Shown here: in pieces, positions 9,546 through 18,330 of the stretch | Position numbering within the stretch: position 1 is the first letter of the stretch | Layout: each line of letters starts with the position of its first letter | NCBI GenBank assembly: GCA_004557975.1 | Contig: SFEV01000006.1 | Coordinates: 1 to 64,000 of the forward strand | DNA from: Lachnospiraceae bacterium | Lineage (GTDB): Bacteria; Bacillota; Clostridia; Lachnospirales; Lachnospiraceae | DNA: 64,000 bases | Direction of reading: 5' to 3' | The notes under the pieces: generated by a model | Told to the model about the DNA's origin: nothing | The model's database searches: none | The model's input: only the letters and a program-made list of their open reading frames with translations | Position numbers and translations under genes: made by a program

Positions 9546-12008
9546 TCAAACCACAGAAAAGACAAACTGTTTTTCCTCCAGATCCATTCCCGATATGGTA
9601 AATATCGCCGTGCCGTTCTCATATCCGGCACGCAGGACTGCCATTGCATGTCCCCTGTAACTTACCGTTTCTCCTTCCGTATAGTTTTCATCCGTCACAG
9701 GATTACCTGTGCCAAATCCGGCCAGTTCTGCGCAGCCTGACACCCCGGCCCGGAGTGTCACAGATGCATCTGTAACCACAACTCCTTCCGGATCCACGAT
9801 ATCGATCCCGATATAAAGAAGGTCATGGCCATCCGCCGCCAGTTCCGTTTTTTCAGGATGAAGCCTGATATCTGCAGGCTTCCGGGAAGTCTGTAACAGA
9901 TCCCTGCTGATTTCCTTACCGCCCCGATAGCTGACGGCTTCCACCTTACCAGGGATATATATTGTCTCAAAACGCACTGTATTCGGCATAGGTTTCTCCT
10001 GATTTACTGCTTTTCTGCCCAGAGACCTGCCGTTTACAAGGATCTCCACCTCTTCCGCGCCGGAAAAGACCACCAGCTCCACCGGTCGGTTTTCATATCC
10101 TGCATAATTCCAGTTGGACAGAACAGCCGGAAATCCCCACATACTTATGATCTCCTCTTTGCCAAAGGTTTCCGGATGCATGGAGAATAAGTACGTCTTT
10201 TCACTTCCCCAAACCACACTTCGGTAGGCACCCTGGGGCATCATGCGGCCCGTAATGTCAAAATCAGCATCATTGGCCGTTCTCCAGGGATATGGTGACA
10301 TAAACTGAGGCATTAATGCCCAAGGGCCTTTTTCTGCCAACGGATCATCTTTTTCTACATAAACTGCCTTGCCGATCCCGGCTTCCCCTATATAATCCCA
10401 TGCAGTCCAGGTAAATTCACCGATTACATAGGGAAGTCGTTCCACCAGCGGCCACCGGTATCCTATTTCTTTCGGAAAATTTTCCGAACCAAGAATGACT
10501 CTTTCCGGAAACATTTCATGATCCCGTTCATAAATATCTTCCATATAATTATAACCCACAATATCCAGGCCATTGGTAAATGGCTCTGTAATTCTCTCCC
10601 ACAATGCGGCATCCAGACCTTCCTTAGAATTTTGTTCCTGATTCTGTCCCTGTGCAAGAAAATCATCCAGTCCGCTCCATAAAGAGCAGATGCCATTGCT
10701 GACCGGTCTCGTGCCATCCAGTCTGCGTATGGTATCCGCCAGCCGCGTCGCCAGCGTATAACCATTGTTCAGTCCCCCGCGCTCTGGGATCTCATTTCCT
10801 GTAGACCACAGAATCACGGATGGATGAGTACGGTCTCTTTTCACAAAAGCCGTCAGATCCCGCTCCCACTGTTCCTCAAAATACTGGTGATAATCCCCGC
10901 CGCGTTTTGCGATTCCCCAGCAGTCAAAAGCCTCATCAAAAATATACATGCCCAGCCGGTCACAGGCCTCTATGAGCGCCTCTGACGGCGGATTGTGAGC
11001 AGTACGGATCGCGTTAAAGCCCACCTCTTTTAATTTCCGGACCTTCCTTGCCTCACATTCATACAGAGACACCGCGCCCAGCAGACCATTATCATGATGC
11101 AGGCAGCCGCCTTTCAGCTTGACCGTTTTTTCGTTGATCCGAAGGCCGCGGATGGCGTCCGCCGTGATCGTCCGGATACCGAACAGTACTTCCGCCTCAT
11201 CCGCTTCCGTGATCTCATCTTTCACCAAATGAGTTCTGTAAACGCCAAGGCTGACTGCCTCCGCTTTCACCCTGTACAGCTCCGGATGCTCCGCATCCCA
11301 CAGAAGCGGCTGTGCCAGCGTCAGGCTGAGTCTCGCGGTTTCTTCCTTCCCTGCATTGATCTGAATCACACGTTTCGTTCTTGCAAGAACCGCATCTTCC
11401 CCCTCTTTGAAGACCGACACCGTCACTTCCGCAAGCCGGTTCTCCGGGGTGGCATTTTTCACCTCCACCTGAGCCTCCAGAAACGCATACCCGTCAGCCA
11501 CTTCCCTGGTCTGCACAAATACACCGTCCGGAATGATATGTACTCTTGGCCCCCGGCAGAGCTTCACCCCCCGGAACAATCCAGATCCCGTATACCACCT
11601 GGAATTGGGCTGCATAGATGTGTTCACATTGATTGTGATGCGATTTTCCGCGCCAAAAGTCACATAATCTGTCAGATCCATGTAAAACGGCGCATATCCA
11701 TAATGCTGCAGCCCCACTTTATATCCATTGATCTCCACAGATGCATTCATCATGGCACCGTCGATCTTCAGTCCGACACAGCCGCCTTTCCATTCCTCCG
11801 GTATCCTGACAAACTTTGTATAATTTGTCAGATCTCCCGTAAAATAACCCATATCTGCCCGTGCCGGCGCATCCGGCGTCACAGAAGTTCCGATCATACC
11901 GTCATGCGGCAGATTCACCGTTTCACCCGGATCAGACTGAAGAATGGCGAGGGAATCCAGCAGCCCTCTGCGAAACGTCCATTTTGCATCTAAACATTGA
12001 TATCTCAT
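9546..12008 (-). CDS. Glycoside hydrolase family 2 (beta-galactosidase-like)
   Basis: The 820-residue protein has the GH2 order: sugar-binding jelly roll, immunoglobulin-like domain, TIM barrel, then two C-terminal beta domains (DUF4982-like, then an Ig-like region rich in DASVTL). The acid/base motif STGNEIPERG is centred on E406, and the nucleophile is in GSENFPKE at E509. LRINEKTVKLKGGCLHHDNG and FNAIRTAHNPPSEALIEACD are classic barrel-entry motifs. The start follows GGGGG seven bases upstream. It is cytoplasmic by lack of a signal peptide. Beta-galactosidase is the default call; beta-glucuronidase and other GH2 activities are possible. Confidence 0.88.
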   Translation of the reverse strand: MRYQCLDAKWTFRRGLLDSLAILQSDPGETVNLPHDGMIGTSVTPDAPARADMGYFTGDLTNYTKFVRIPEEWKGGCVGLKIDGAMMNASVEINGYKVGLQHYGYAPFYMDLTDYVTFGAENRITINVNTSMQPNSRWYTGSGLFRGVKLCRGPRVHIIPDGVFVQTREVADGYAFLEAQVEVKNATPENRLAEVTVSVFKEGEDAVLARTKRVIQINAGKEETARLSLTLAQPLLWDAEHPELYRVKAEAVSLGVYRTHLVKDEITEADEAEVLFGIRTITADAIRGLRINEKTVKLKGGCLHHDNGLLGAVSLYECEARKVRKLKEVGFNAIRTAHNPPSEALIEACDRLGMYIFDEAFDCWGIAKRGGDYHQYFEEQWERDLTAFVKRDRTHPSVILWSTGNEIPERGGLNNGYTLATRLADTIRRLDGTRPVSNGICSLWSGLDDFLAQGQNQEQNSKEGLDAALWERITEPFTNGLDIVGYNYMEDIYERDHEMFPERVILGSENFPKEIGYRWPLVERLPYVIGEFTWTAWDYIGEAGIGKAVYVEKDDPLAEKGPWALMPQFMSPYPWRTANDADFDITGRMMPQGAYRSVVWGSEKTYLFSMHPETFGKEEIISMWGFPAVLSNWNYAGYENRPVELVVFSGAEEVEILVNGRSLGRKAVNQEKPMPNTVRFETIYIPGKVEAVSYRGGKEISRDLLQTSRKPADIRLHPEKTELAADGHDLLYIGIDIVDPEGVVVTDASVTLRAGVSGCAELAGFGTGNPVTDENYTEGETVSYRGHAMAVLRAGYENGTAIFTISGMDLEEKQFVFSVV

Positions 12009-12086
12009 ATATTTACCCCCATTTGATTTTGTAACTTTGTATTACAGAAAGATTATCCAACATGTCCTTTCACTCTGTCAATAGTT

Positions 12087-12419
12087 TCATACATAAGACA
12101 GACTTTCCTGGTCAACTATACTCTTTAAGAAAAGCTGTGAAAACTCGCACGCATCCACAGTCCTCAGTCCGGTCCATTCTGACAGTGTCTCCAGAAATCT
12201 GTCTTTTTCAGACTTCATCCCTTCCAGTTCTGAGATCAGCCTGACCCGCACCGCATTTCTGTGTATATAGCAGGGATCCGCATCATCGAAGAATTCCACA
12301 CTTTTTTTCAGAATCACTTCTTCCGCCAGAGGAAGGTCATTCCATCTGCCGGAATATAATACACTGCCGTTACTCTCCAGCCTGGCATACAGTATCGTCT
12401 TTTTCTTAAACAGACTCAC
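12087..12419 (-). CDS. Small conserved-looking protein overlapping the GH95 gene
   Basis: About 110 residues with no domain I recognise. It begins inside the last codons of the GH95 gene. A GTG at 12419 is preceded by AAGGGGGTC at seven bases, while the TTG six bases earlier is too close to that site. The 14-bp overlap with the GH95 stop suggests translational coupling. The protein is soluble and has ILYARLESNGSVLYSGRWND near the N-terminus and a charged helical C-terminal half (ELEGMKSEKDRFLETL). The codon use is like that of its neighbours, supporting a real gene. It may be an accessory or regulatory partner of the glycosidases, but nothing in the sequence shows a function. Confidence 0.7.
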   Translation of the reverse strand: MSLFKKKTILYARLESNGSVLYSGRWNDLPLAEEVILKKSVEFFDDADPCYIHRNAVRVRLISELEGMKSEKDRFLETLSEWTGLRTVDACEFSQLFLKSIVDQESLSYV

Positions 12420-14706
12420 AGACAAGACCCCCTTCTGTCATTTTCAGCACGCACCGGCCATCTTCCGGAAGATCGATCTCACACTGTTGATCCAGATAGC
12501 AGATCCTGGTGCGGATTGCTCTGCGGGCACGGATCCTGCAAAGTTTCAGTTTGTTTTCTCTCCAGTAAATATCTGCTTTCGCGCCGCCGCAGAGCACCAG
12601 TCCCTCTATTTCGCCCTCTTCCCAGTCTCCGGGCAGAGCCGGCAGCAGTATGGTACGTTCCGGACTGCTCTGAAGAATCATCTCCGTGATACCGGCCGTT
12701 GCCCCAAAATTTCCGTCGATCTGAAATACAAAATAGTCAAACATCGGATGATTGTCCATCATATTCGGGAATGTGGATTTCTCATACAGCTTCTTCAGAT
12801 TCTCCCACGCTGCGTCTCCGTCTCCCAACCGGGCATACAGATTCACGATCCAGGCACAGCTCCATCCCGTATGTCCTCCTCCGTAGGTCAGTCTCCGTGC
12901 CAGTGTGTTTGCAGCAGCCTGTGCCAGTTCCGGCGTACCGTCCCTGGTAATACGTCCGGAAGGATGCAGCGCATACAGCTGCGAAATATGACGATGGCCC
13001 GGTTCTTTTTCTTCATAATCCTCCCGCCATTCCATGATCTGTCCATGTTTTCCGATCTTCGTCTGCGGAAGACGGCCCAGGATCTCCCGGTTTTTCCCGG
13101 TATCTTCATCTTCTATACCCAGAAGCTGTGATACATTGGCATAGTTCTCCAGAAGATCTCTTACTATCTGTGTATCCATGGACGGTCCGGCGCACAGACA
13201 GCCCATAACACCATTTTCCATGATATAGGTATTTTCCGGCGAGATGGACGGGCTGGTCACCAGTTCTCCCTGATCCTCCGTGAGAAAATCGTGGAAGAAA
13301 ACGGCCGCATCCTTCAGTACCGGATACATTTCTTTCAGGAAGGCTTCATCCCCCGTATGCTCATAGTGGTTCCTGATATGGGTACACAGCCAGGCGGCTC
13401 CCATGACCCAGTAGGTCGCGGAAATGCAGATATCCTGAGGCGCGCAGTCTGCCCAGATATCCGTATTATGATGGGCTGTCATCCCTCTGCATCCATACAT
13501 CCTCCGGGCAGTCTCCCTCCCCCTCCTTCGCATCCGTTTCAGCAGATCAAACAGCGGACGGTGACACTCCGGAAGGTCACAGACCTCTGCCGGCCAGTAA
13601 TTCATTTCCATATTGATATTGATCGTAAATTTGGAGTCCCAGCACGGCTGCATTTCTTCATTCCAGATCCCCTGCAGATTTGCAGGCAGGCTGCCGGGGC
13701 GGCTGCACGAAATCAGAAGATATCTTCCATAATCAAAATAAGTTCTGGTATATTCCAGACGTTCCGTATCCTGTCCTGCCAGGCGGAACCGGACACGTCC
13801 AAAGAGACTGCGGTAATCCGTCTCATGATCTCTCAGGATCTGTTCATATCCTTTCTCTGCCGCCGCATCCAAACGCTTCACGGCACGCCTTACGTACTGA
13901 AGCTGTTCTTCCTGTAGTCTCAGCATTGCCCTGACGGCAATAAGAGAATTCTCGCCGTTCTCCTCCGGATACTTCGGAAGTGTTCCGTCCTCCCCGCAGT
14001 AGAAAGTGGTCTCCGCAGCGACGTACAGTGTGACGCTCTTCGCTGCCTTTACCAGAAGATGCTCCCCAGCCACCTGTACTTCTCCGCCATCTGCCACAGC
14101 TTTCACAGCCACTGCCAGCCTGACGCCGCCTTCTCCGCAGGAGGCCAGCAGCATAACCGTATCATCACTGACCTTTTTCACCGTTTCATAGAACCTTCCC
14201 CTGGTGAGCAGAGCGCTTAAGGACAGTGTCTGTTCTCCGGGAGCATCCGCATGGATCACCATCACCTGATCCGGAGCCGACACAAAATAATGTCTCTTTG
14301 TCTCGCCGTATGCTCCTCTGCTGATGCTGCTCGCCACCGCCCGTTCCAGATCCAGTTCTCTCTCATATCCCGCTTCCGCATCCATGCTGCCTTCCCAGTT
14401 GATCCAGAGATCCCCGGCACTCTGATAGGGCCGCTGGCTCTGAGGAATCCCGGAAAAAGACTGCATCACTCTTTTTTCCGCTTCCGGAATCTTTCCCTGC
14501 CGGATCAGTTCTCTGACTTCAGGCAGGCTCTTCTTTGTCTCCGGATTGATCCGGTCGACCGGTTCTCCGTACCAGACGCTGTCTTCATTCAGCTGGATTC
14601 GTTCATAACCGGGCTGGCCAAATACCATTGCTCCGATTCTTCCGTTCCCCAGCGGATAGGCTTCCTCCCATTTTGCCGCCGGTTTTGTGTCAAACAATCT
14701 GCTCAT
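12406..14706 (-). CDS. Glycoside hydrolase family 95 (alpha-L-fucosidase type)
   Basis: The 766-residue protein is GH95 along its whole length. The N-terminal beta domain begins AAKWEEAYPLGNGRIGAMVF with LNEDSVWYG. The (alpha/alpha)6 barrel carries NMEMNYWPAEVCDLPE and AHHNTDIWADCAPQD, then SPENTY and HRHISQLYALHPSG. These regions carry the Asn pair and acidic residues known as catalytic in this family. There is no signal peptide, so it should act on imported oligosaccharides. Its gene follows the thioredoxin/CcdA gene by 31 bp, and a fucose mutarotase lies upstream, which supports fucose release. Some GH95 members are alpha-L-galactosidases; that cannot be excluded. The start follows GAGGAGG. 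Confidence 0.9.
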   Translation of the reverse strand: MSRLFDTKPAAKWEEAYPLGNGRIGAMVFGQPGYERIQLNEDSVWYGEPVDRINPETKKSLPEVRELIRQGKIPEAEKRVMQSFSGIPQSQRPYQSAGDLWINWEGSMDAEAGYERELDLERAVASSISRGAYGETKRHYFVSAPDQVMVIHADAPGEQTLSLSALLTRGRFYETVKKVSDDTVMLLASCGEGGVRLAVAVKAVADGGEVQVAGEHLLVKAAKSVTLYVAAETTFYCGEDGTLPKYPEENGENSLIAVRAMLRLQEEQLQYVRRAVKRLDAAAEKGYEQILRDHETDYRSLFGRVRFRLAGQDTERLEYTRTYFDYGRYLLISCSRPGSLPANLQGIWNEEMQPCWDSKFTININMEMNYWPAEVCDLPECHRPLFDLLKRMRRRGRETARRMYGCRGMTAHHNTDIWADCAPQDICISATYWVMGAAWLCTHIRNHYEHTGDEAFLKEMYPVLKDAAVFFHDFLTEDQGELVTSPSISPENTYIMENGVMGCLCAGPSMDTQIVRDLLENYANVSQLLGIEDEDTGKNREILGRLPQTKIGKHGQIMEWREDYEEKEPGHRHISQLYALHPSGRITRDGTPELAQAAANTLARRLTYGGGHTGWSCAWIVNLYARLGDGDAAWENLKKLYEKSTFPNMMDNHPMFDYFVFQIDGNFGATAGITEMILQSSPERTILLPALPGDWEEGEIEGLVLCGGAKADIYWRENKLKLCRIRARRAIRTRICYLDQQCEIDLPEDGRCVLKMTEGGLVCESV

Positions 14707-14737
14707 ATTTCCTCCTCTTATCTCACTCCGAAACCTG

Positions 14738-15883
14738 TCACAGAGAACATACCAGCATCCATGACAGGATCAGAAAGAATACTCCATTGATACATTTTAT
14801 TGCAAGCATTCCCTCCAGAGTGATTCTGGAGACTGCCAGAAGATTTCTGCTTTTCTGAATGACAAGGATCAGAAGCAGAAGCGGCAGGCACATGGCTGAT
14901 ACATAAAGCAGCAGCCACAGAACGATTTCCGCCGTGATCCTGCTCTGCATCCGCGCCACATACAGCACCGAAGCCGCATACATCTGCCCGGTACAGAAAA
15001 ACTCTCCCATAGAGATCACCATGCCAAGTCCAAACAGGAAAGGGACAAGAAACATAGCGGGTATCTGCTTCAGTTTTTCGATCCACCGGTGGTTTTTCTT
15101 GCGCAGTACTGCCGGCAGCTGAACGATCACCTTCCCGTACTGTTTTCTTCTCACGTTCCGGTAATCGACAAAGTTCAGAATACCTATGAGAAAAGCAAGT
15201 ACCGCAAATGCAGCCGTAAGCCCCCGCTCCAGCTGCAAAAATCCTGAGGTTTCCACCGCGGCAAACAGGAAAAACGCACCGGTGCCCATAAAAAAATAGG
15301 CAATAAATTTCCCTGCCAGGTAACTCAGGCTCCCTTTCAGAAAACCGGATTCTGTGTTCATCAGAAGAGACAGTACCATAAGAAGCATGGACATCCCGCA
15401 GGGGTTCAGTCCATTGACGAATCCAGTCAGCAGGATCTTCCACCACGCCTGTTTTTCCGGCATCCTCTCTTCCCGGATATCATCCCCGATGTCTGTCCAG
15501 CTCCCCATATACGGTTCCTGCTCCAGAAGTACCAAAATCCCTTCACAGATGGCTTTTTCACCGGACAGATAGCCTCCCCGGTAAAAAAGTACCGGCACCT
15601 GCTGATCCTGATCGGGTACTTCATAATGCCGAATCATCATCTGCAGCAGCTCATAACCCGACGGTTCCATAATACTTTCTTCGGCTGTTTTCACCGGCAA
15701 ACCGGAGAGATGCTCTTCCATCCATGTTTTTACATTCCGGCAGCTGTCGCAGGAGGCTGTGGTAAACAGCACAAACTCCGTATCTGTTTTCTCCAGCTCC
15801 TCCAGCCGTCCGCGTATCCCGTCAGATTTTTCCTCCTGCGAAATCCGATCCGCACTGTTTTCCGCAGTATTTTCCGGCTCCAT
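14738..15883 (-). CDS. Thioredoxin-like/CcdA fusion membrane protein (DsbD-like)
   Basis: The 381-residue protein joins an N-terminal thioredoxin-like domain with a CxxC (TTASCDSCRNVKTW, about residue 45) to a C-terminal membrane domain of the DsbD/CcdA family. The first transmembrane cysteine is in GFVNGLNPCGMSMLLMVLSL and the partner in GEFFCTGQMYAASVLYV; about six helices are visible. Such proteins carry electrons across the membrane or maintain thiols. No signal peptide precedes the thioredoxin domain, so it should face the cytoplasm if the first helix runs outward. The ATG at 15883 has only a weak ribosome site; no other in-frame ATG exists upstream before a stop. Its presence in a glycosidase operon is unexplained. 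Confidence 0.82.
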   Translation of the reverse strand: MEPENTAENSADRISQEEKSDGIRGRLEELEKTDTEFVLFTTASCDSCRNVKTWMEEHLSGLPVKTAEESIMEPSGYELLQMMIRHYEVPDQDQQVPVLFYRGGYLSGEKAICEGILVLLEQEPYMGSWTDIGDDIREERMPEKQAWWKILLTGFVNGLNPCGMSMLLMVLSLLMNTESGFLKGSLSYLAGKFIAYFFMGTGAFFLFAAVETSGFLQLERGLTAAFAVLAFLIGILNFVDYRNVRRKQYGKVIVQLPAVLRKKNHRWIEKLKQIPAMFLVPFLFGLGMVISMGEFFCTGQMYAASVLYVARMQSRITAEIVLWLLLYVSAMCLPLLLLILVIQKSRNLLAVSRITLEGMLAIKCINGVFFLILSWMLVCSL

Positions 15884-15911
15884 ATTTCCGGTCAGCTGCC
15901 GCGCGATCGTA

Positions 15912-16019
15912 TCATATCAGCAGCGGTACAATAAATACAATCACATATGTGATCAGAAACTGTCTCAGAACACGATTCTTTCCGTTCAATGACCGGAACT
16001 TATGATTCATTCTTTCCAT
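15912..16019 (-). pseudogene. 35-codon membrane ORF, possibly the N-terminal remnant of a YesN/AraC-type sensor regulator
   Basis: An ATG with a moderate AAAGG upstream opens 35 codons ending FLITYVIVFIVPLLI just before a TGA. A basic start, then RQFL and one hydrophobic helix ending in IVPLLI, resembles the first transmembrane segment of AraC regulators with an extracellular sensor. Nothing of the rest remains before the next gene. It could equally be a genuine small membrane protein. The call rests on pattern resemblance only. Confidence 0.35.
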
Positions 16020-16114
16020 ACTGTTACCTTTACTGTCTCCAAAAACAACGGACGCCTTCTGCTATTATACCACATTTCCGCAGATGGCGCCCCGTTTTTT
16101 TCAACAATCGTACC

Positions 16115-16555
16115 TTATTCTACAACGACACCTTTCTGAAGCATAATGTTCGCGTACAGCGCACTCTTTCCTGTCGCGATCACCGCATATGCCTTTTGGG
16201 CCTCTTCATAAAATGTGAACCGCTCGATCTGTCCGATCACAGCTTCTCCGCGGGTTTCGTGCCGTTTTACGATCTCTTTGTAGGTGTCCCAGATGGGCGT
16301 CTCCACATCGTCTCCCGGCATGACTTCCATCAGATTCACCGGATGTTCCACATAGCTGTCCAACGGAAATAACTGAAGTATCGCATCCAGTATTTCCGGC
16401 ACACCATGCCCGTCCATCCGGATCACAATGGCATTTTTGCCGATGCTTTCCGACGGGAAATTGCCGTCCACGATCACCAGACGGTCACTGTGTCCCATCT
16501 CACACAACACCTTCAGCAGTTCAGGTGATAATAGTTTCGGAATCCCTTTCAGCAT
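16115..16555 (-). CDS. fucU: L-fucose mutarotase (RbsD/FucU family)
   Basis: The 146-residue protein is of RbsD/FucU size. It carries the family start MLKGIPKLLSPELLKVLCEM, the catalytic His in GHSDRLVIVDGNFPS, and the FucU-like centre VIRMDGHGVPEILDAIL with FPLD. FucU interconverts alpha- and beta-L-fucose so that isomerase or dehydrogenase steps can proceed. Next to a GH95 fucosidase this is the expected partner. It lies 16 bp after the truncated aldo/keto reductase reading frame, which may once have been a fucose-pathway reductase. No other fucose catabolism gene (isomerase, kinase, aldolase) is in the window. Confidence 0.9.
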   Translation of the reverse strand: MLKGIPKLLSPELLKVLCEMGHSDRLVIVDGNFPSESIGKNAIVIRMDGHGVPEILDAILQLFPLDSYVEHPVNLMEVMPGDDVETPIWDTYKEIVKRHETRGEAVIGQIERFTFYEEAQKAYAVIATGKSALYANIMLQKGVVVE

Positions 16556-16571
16556 GTCTCTTTCCTCCCTC

Positions 16572-17429
16572 TTACTGTGTGATCACACCATCTACATCCC
16601 AGAGATCTTCCCAGCCTTTTGCACCTTCCCACAAAAATACCTGGCCTTTGATCAGACGACAATTCTTGTTCACACTCTGAATGATCTTCAGCTCCTCCTC
16701 CGTCAGAGGATCCTCTGTCACACATTTCAGATTGGAGACGTACTGCGGCTCTTTCACGGAAAACGGAATCGGAATCTGTCCTCTCTGGACTGCCCATTTC
16801 AGACAGACGATAGCCGGATGTACATTGTGTGCCTTTGCGATCTCAACGATCTCAGGCATCTGGGTATCCGCCACATCCTCTTCTGTGCGGTCACGCTCAG
16901 GCCTTGAAGGTGATCCGATGGGACAGTATCCCACCGGCTGGATCTGATGGGCAACTGCGTAGTCATACAGCTCCGGCTGCTGGAAAGACGGATGGCACTC
17001 CATCTCCAGCGCGGCCGGCCGAATCCGGCAAAGCGGCAGGACTGCTTTCAGTTTCGGTACCGTCATATTGGACATTCCGATATATCGCACCAGGCCCATG
17101 TCCACCAGCTGTTCGCACTGTCTCCAGGTCTTCATAAACTCCTCGACGGAAAACGGTCTGGAATCCTTGTTTCTGGCATTGCCGTCGCATCCCGGTGCGT
17201 GATAATTCGGAAACGGCCAGTGTACAAAATACAGATCAATCACATCCAGCTGCAGATCCTTCAGACTTTTTATTTTACAATAAACAATCCAGAGCCAGAA
17301 CACCATAGATATCATCGGTATCAGTGCTTTTTTAATCACATCCTCAATCGTCATCTTTTTGCTCCTTTTAATCTTTTCAATATTTCTCTGATATTTCTGC
17401 AACCTTCTTACTGTATCTTCACTATTCAT
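16572..17429 (-). pseudogene. Chimeric ORF: parB-linked small protein fused to an N-terminally truncated aldo/keto reductase
   Basis: The 285-codon ORF has two unrelated parts. Codons 1 to about 50 begin MNSEDTVRRLQKYQRNIEKI, overlap the end of parB with their own ribosome site, and include one hydrophobic helix (ALIPMISMVFWLWIVYC). From about SLKDLQLDVIDLYFVHWP the protein is an aldo/keto reductase to its normal end. About 90 residues of the enzyme are missing, including the Asp, Tyr and Lys of the usual catalytic tetrad; only the His (VHWP) is left. Activity is unlikely. The junction lies near 17270-17285 and marks one end of the AT-rich parAB segment. A deletion following insertion of a mobile element is the simplest history. 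Confidence 0.82.
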
Positions 17430-18330
17430 TTTTACCTTCTCTCTTTACCCACGACTCAAGTAACATAAAAATTATCTCCTCCATCTGATTCTTTGTATAT
17501 GTCTCTGGGAAATACTGCTTCAGTTTCTTTGCTGGAATCTGCACTTGAAATTTTTCTGTTTTCTCTTTCATACAAATCTGATCAATCTCAAGATATGTCA
17601 GTGTCTGTTCCTTTGACATCTGCTTTAATTCCTGTGCCTGCTTCATTGAAGGTACCATGGCATGATTATTCATATATTGGAGTAATAGTTTCTGTTCTTC
17701 CAATTTCAAGTAAGATAATTCTACCGCAGTATTGAAAGGAATCTTTTTGTCATCCGCCAGACATAACATTTCCGGAATCAATTCTGTCAGATGGATATAT
17801 CTCAAAATCTGTCGGGTACTATCTCCGGTATTCTGACTGACTTCCTCTGCCGCCAACTTCTTGCCAACTTGGCAAGAAGTTAAATCACTTCGTTTGCCCT
17901 GACGTTTCAATGCATCATATTTCATCTTATAGGCAAATGCCTTTTCACTGATCAACAGTTCTTCACGCTGAATGTTTGAGTCAACCATAATCACCGTCGA
18001 TTCATCATCTGTCAGGTCCTTAATAATAACTGGCATAGTTTTCAAGCCTGCAATCTCACACGCCCTCTTGCGGCGGTGCCCCGCTATAATTTCATAACCG
18101 CCGGTATCCTTTATTCTCACAATACCAGGCACCAAAATCCCATGCGTCCTTACACTCTCAGACAACTCAGCCATTTTGTCATCATCCAGAACCTTAAACG
18201 GATGATTCGAGAAAGGATGCAGATTATCCAAAGCAATCTATTGGATGCCTGCCTGTTCCTCACTTGTTGTTCCGAATAGGGCATCTAATGACTGTAATGG
18301 AATTGGTGTTGATTTCTTTTTACCTGCCAT
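17422..18330 (-). pseudogene. parB: ParB-family partition protein with an in-frame amber stop
   Basis: An ATG at 18330, preceded by GAGGAGG, opens MAGKKKSTPIPLQSLDALFG as expected for plasmid/ICE ParB proteins, but codon 31 is TAG (18238-18240). The frame then continues unbroken for 272 more codons. It includes LHPFSNHPFKVLDDDKMAEL, the ParB nucleotide-binding motif AGHRRKRACEIAGL, SNIQREELLISEKAFAYKMK and a helix-turn-helix region. The only restart is a TTG at 18231 without a ribosome site. The first codons overlap the end of parA by 11 bp. It is either a recent pseudogene or read through at the amber codon; a sequencing error is a third option. Confidence 0.8.

Noticed and set aside
11094..11993. 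ORF of 299 codons on the plus strand
   Set aside because: It is antisense to the GH2 gene, whose catalytic motifs are certain.
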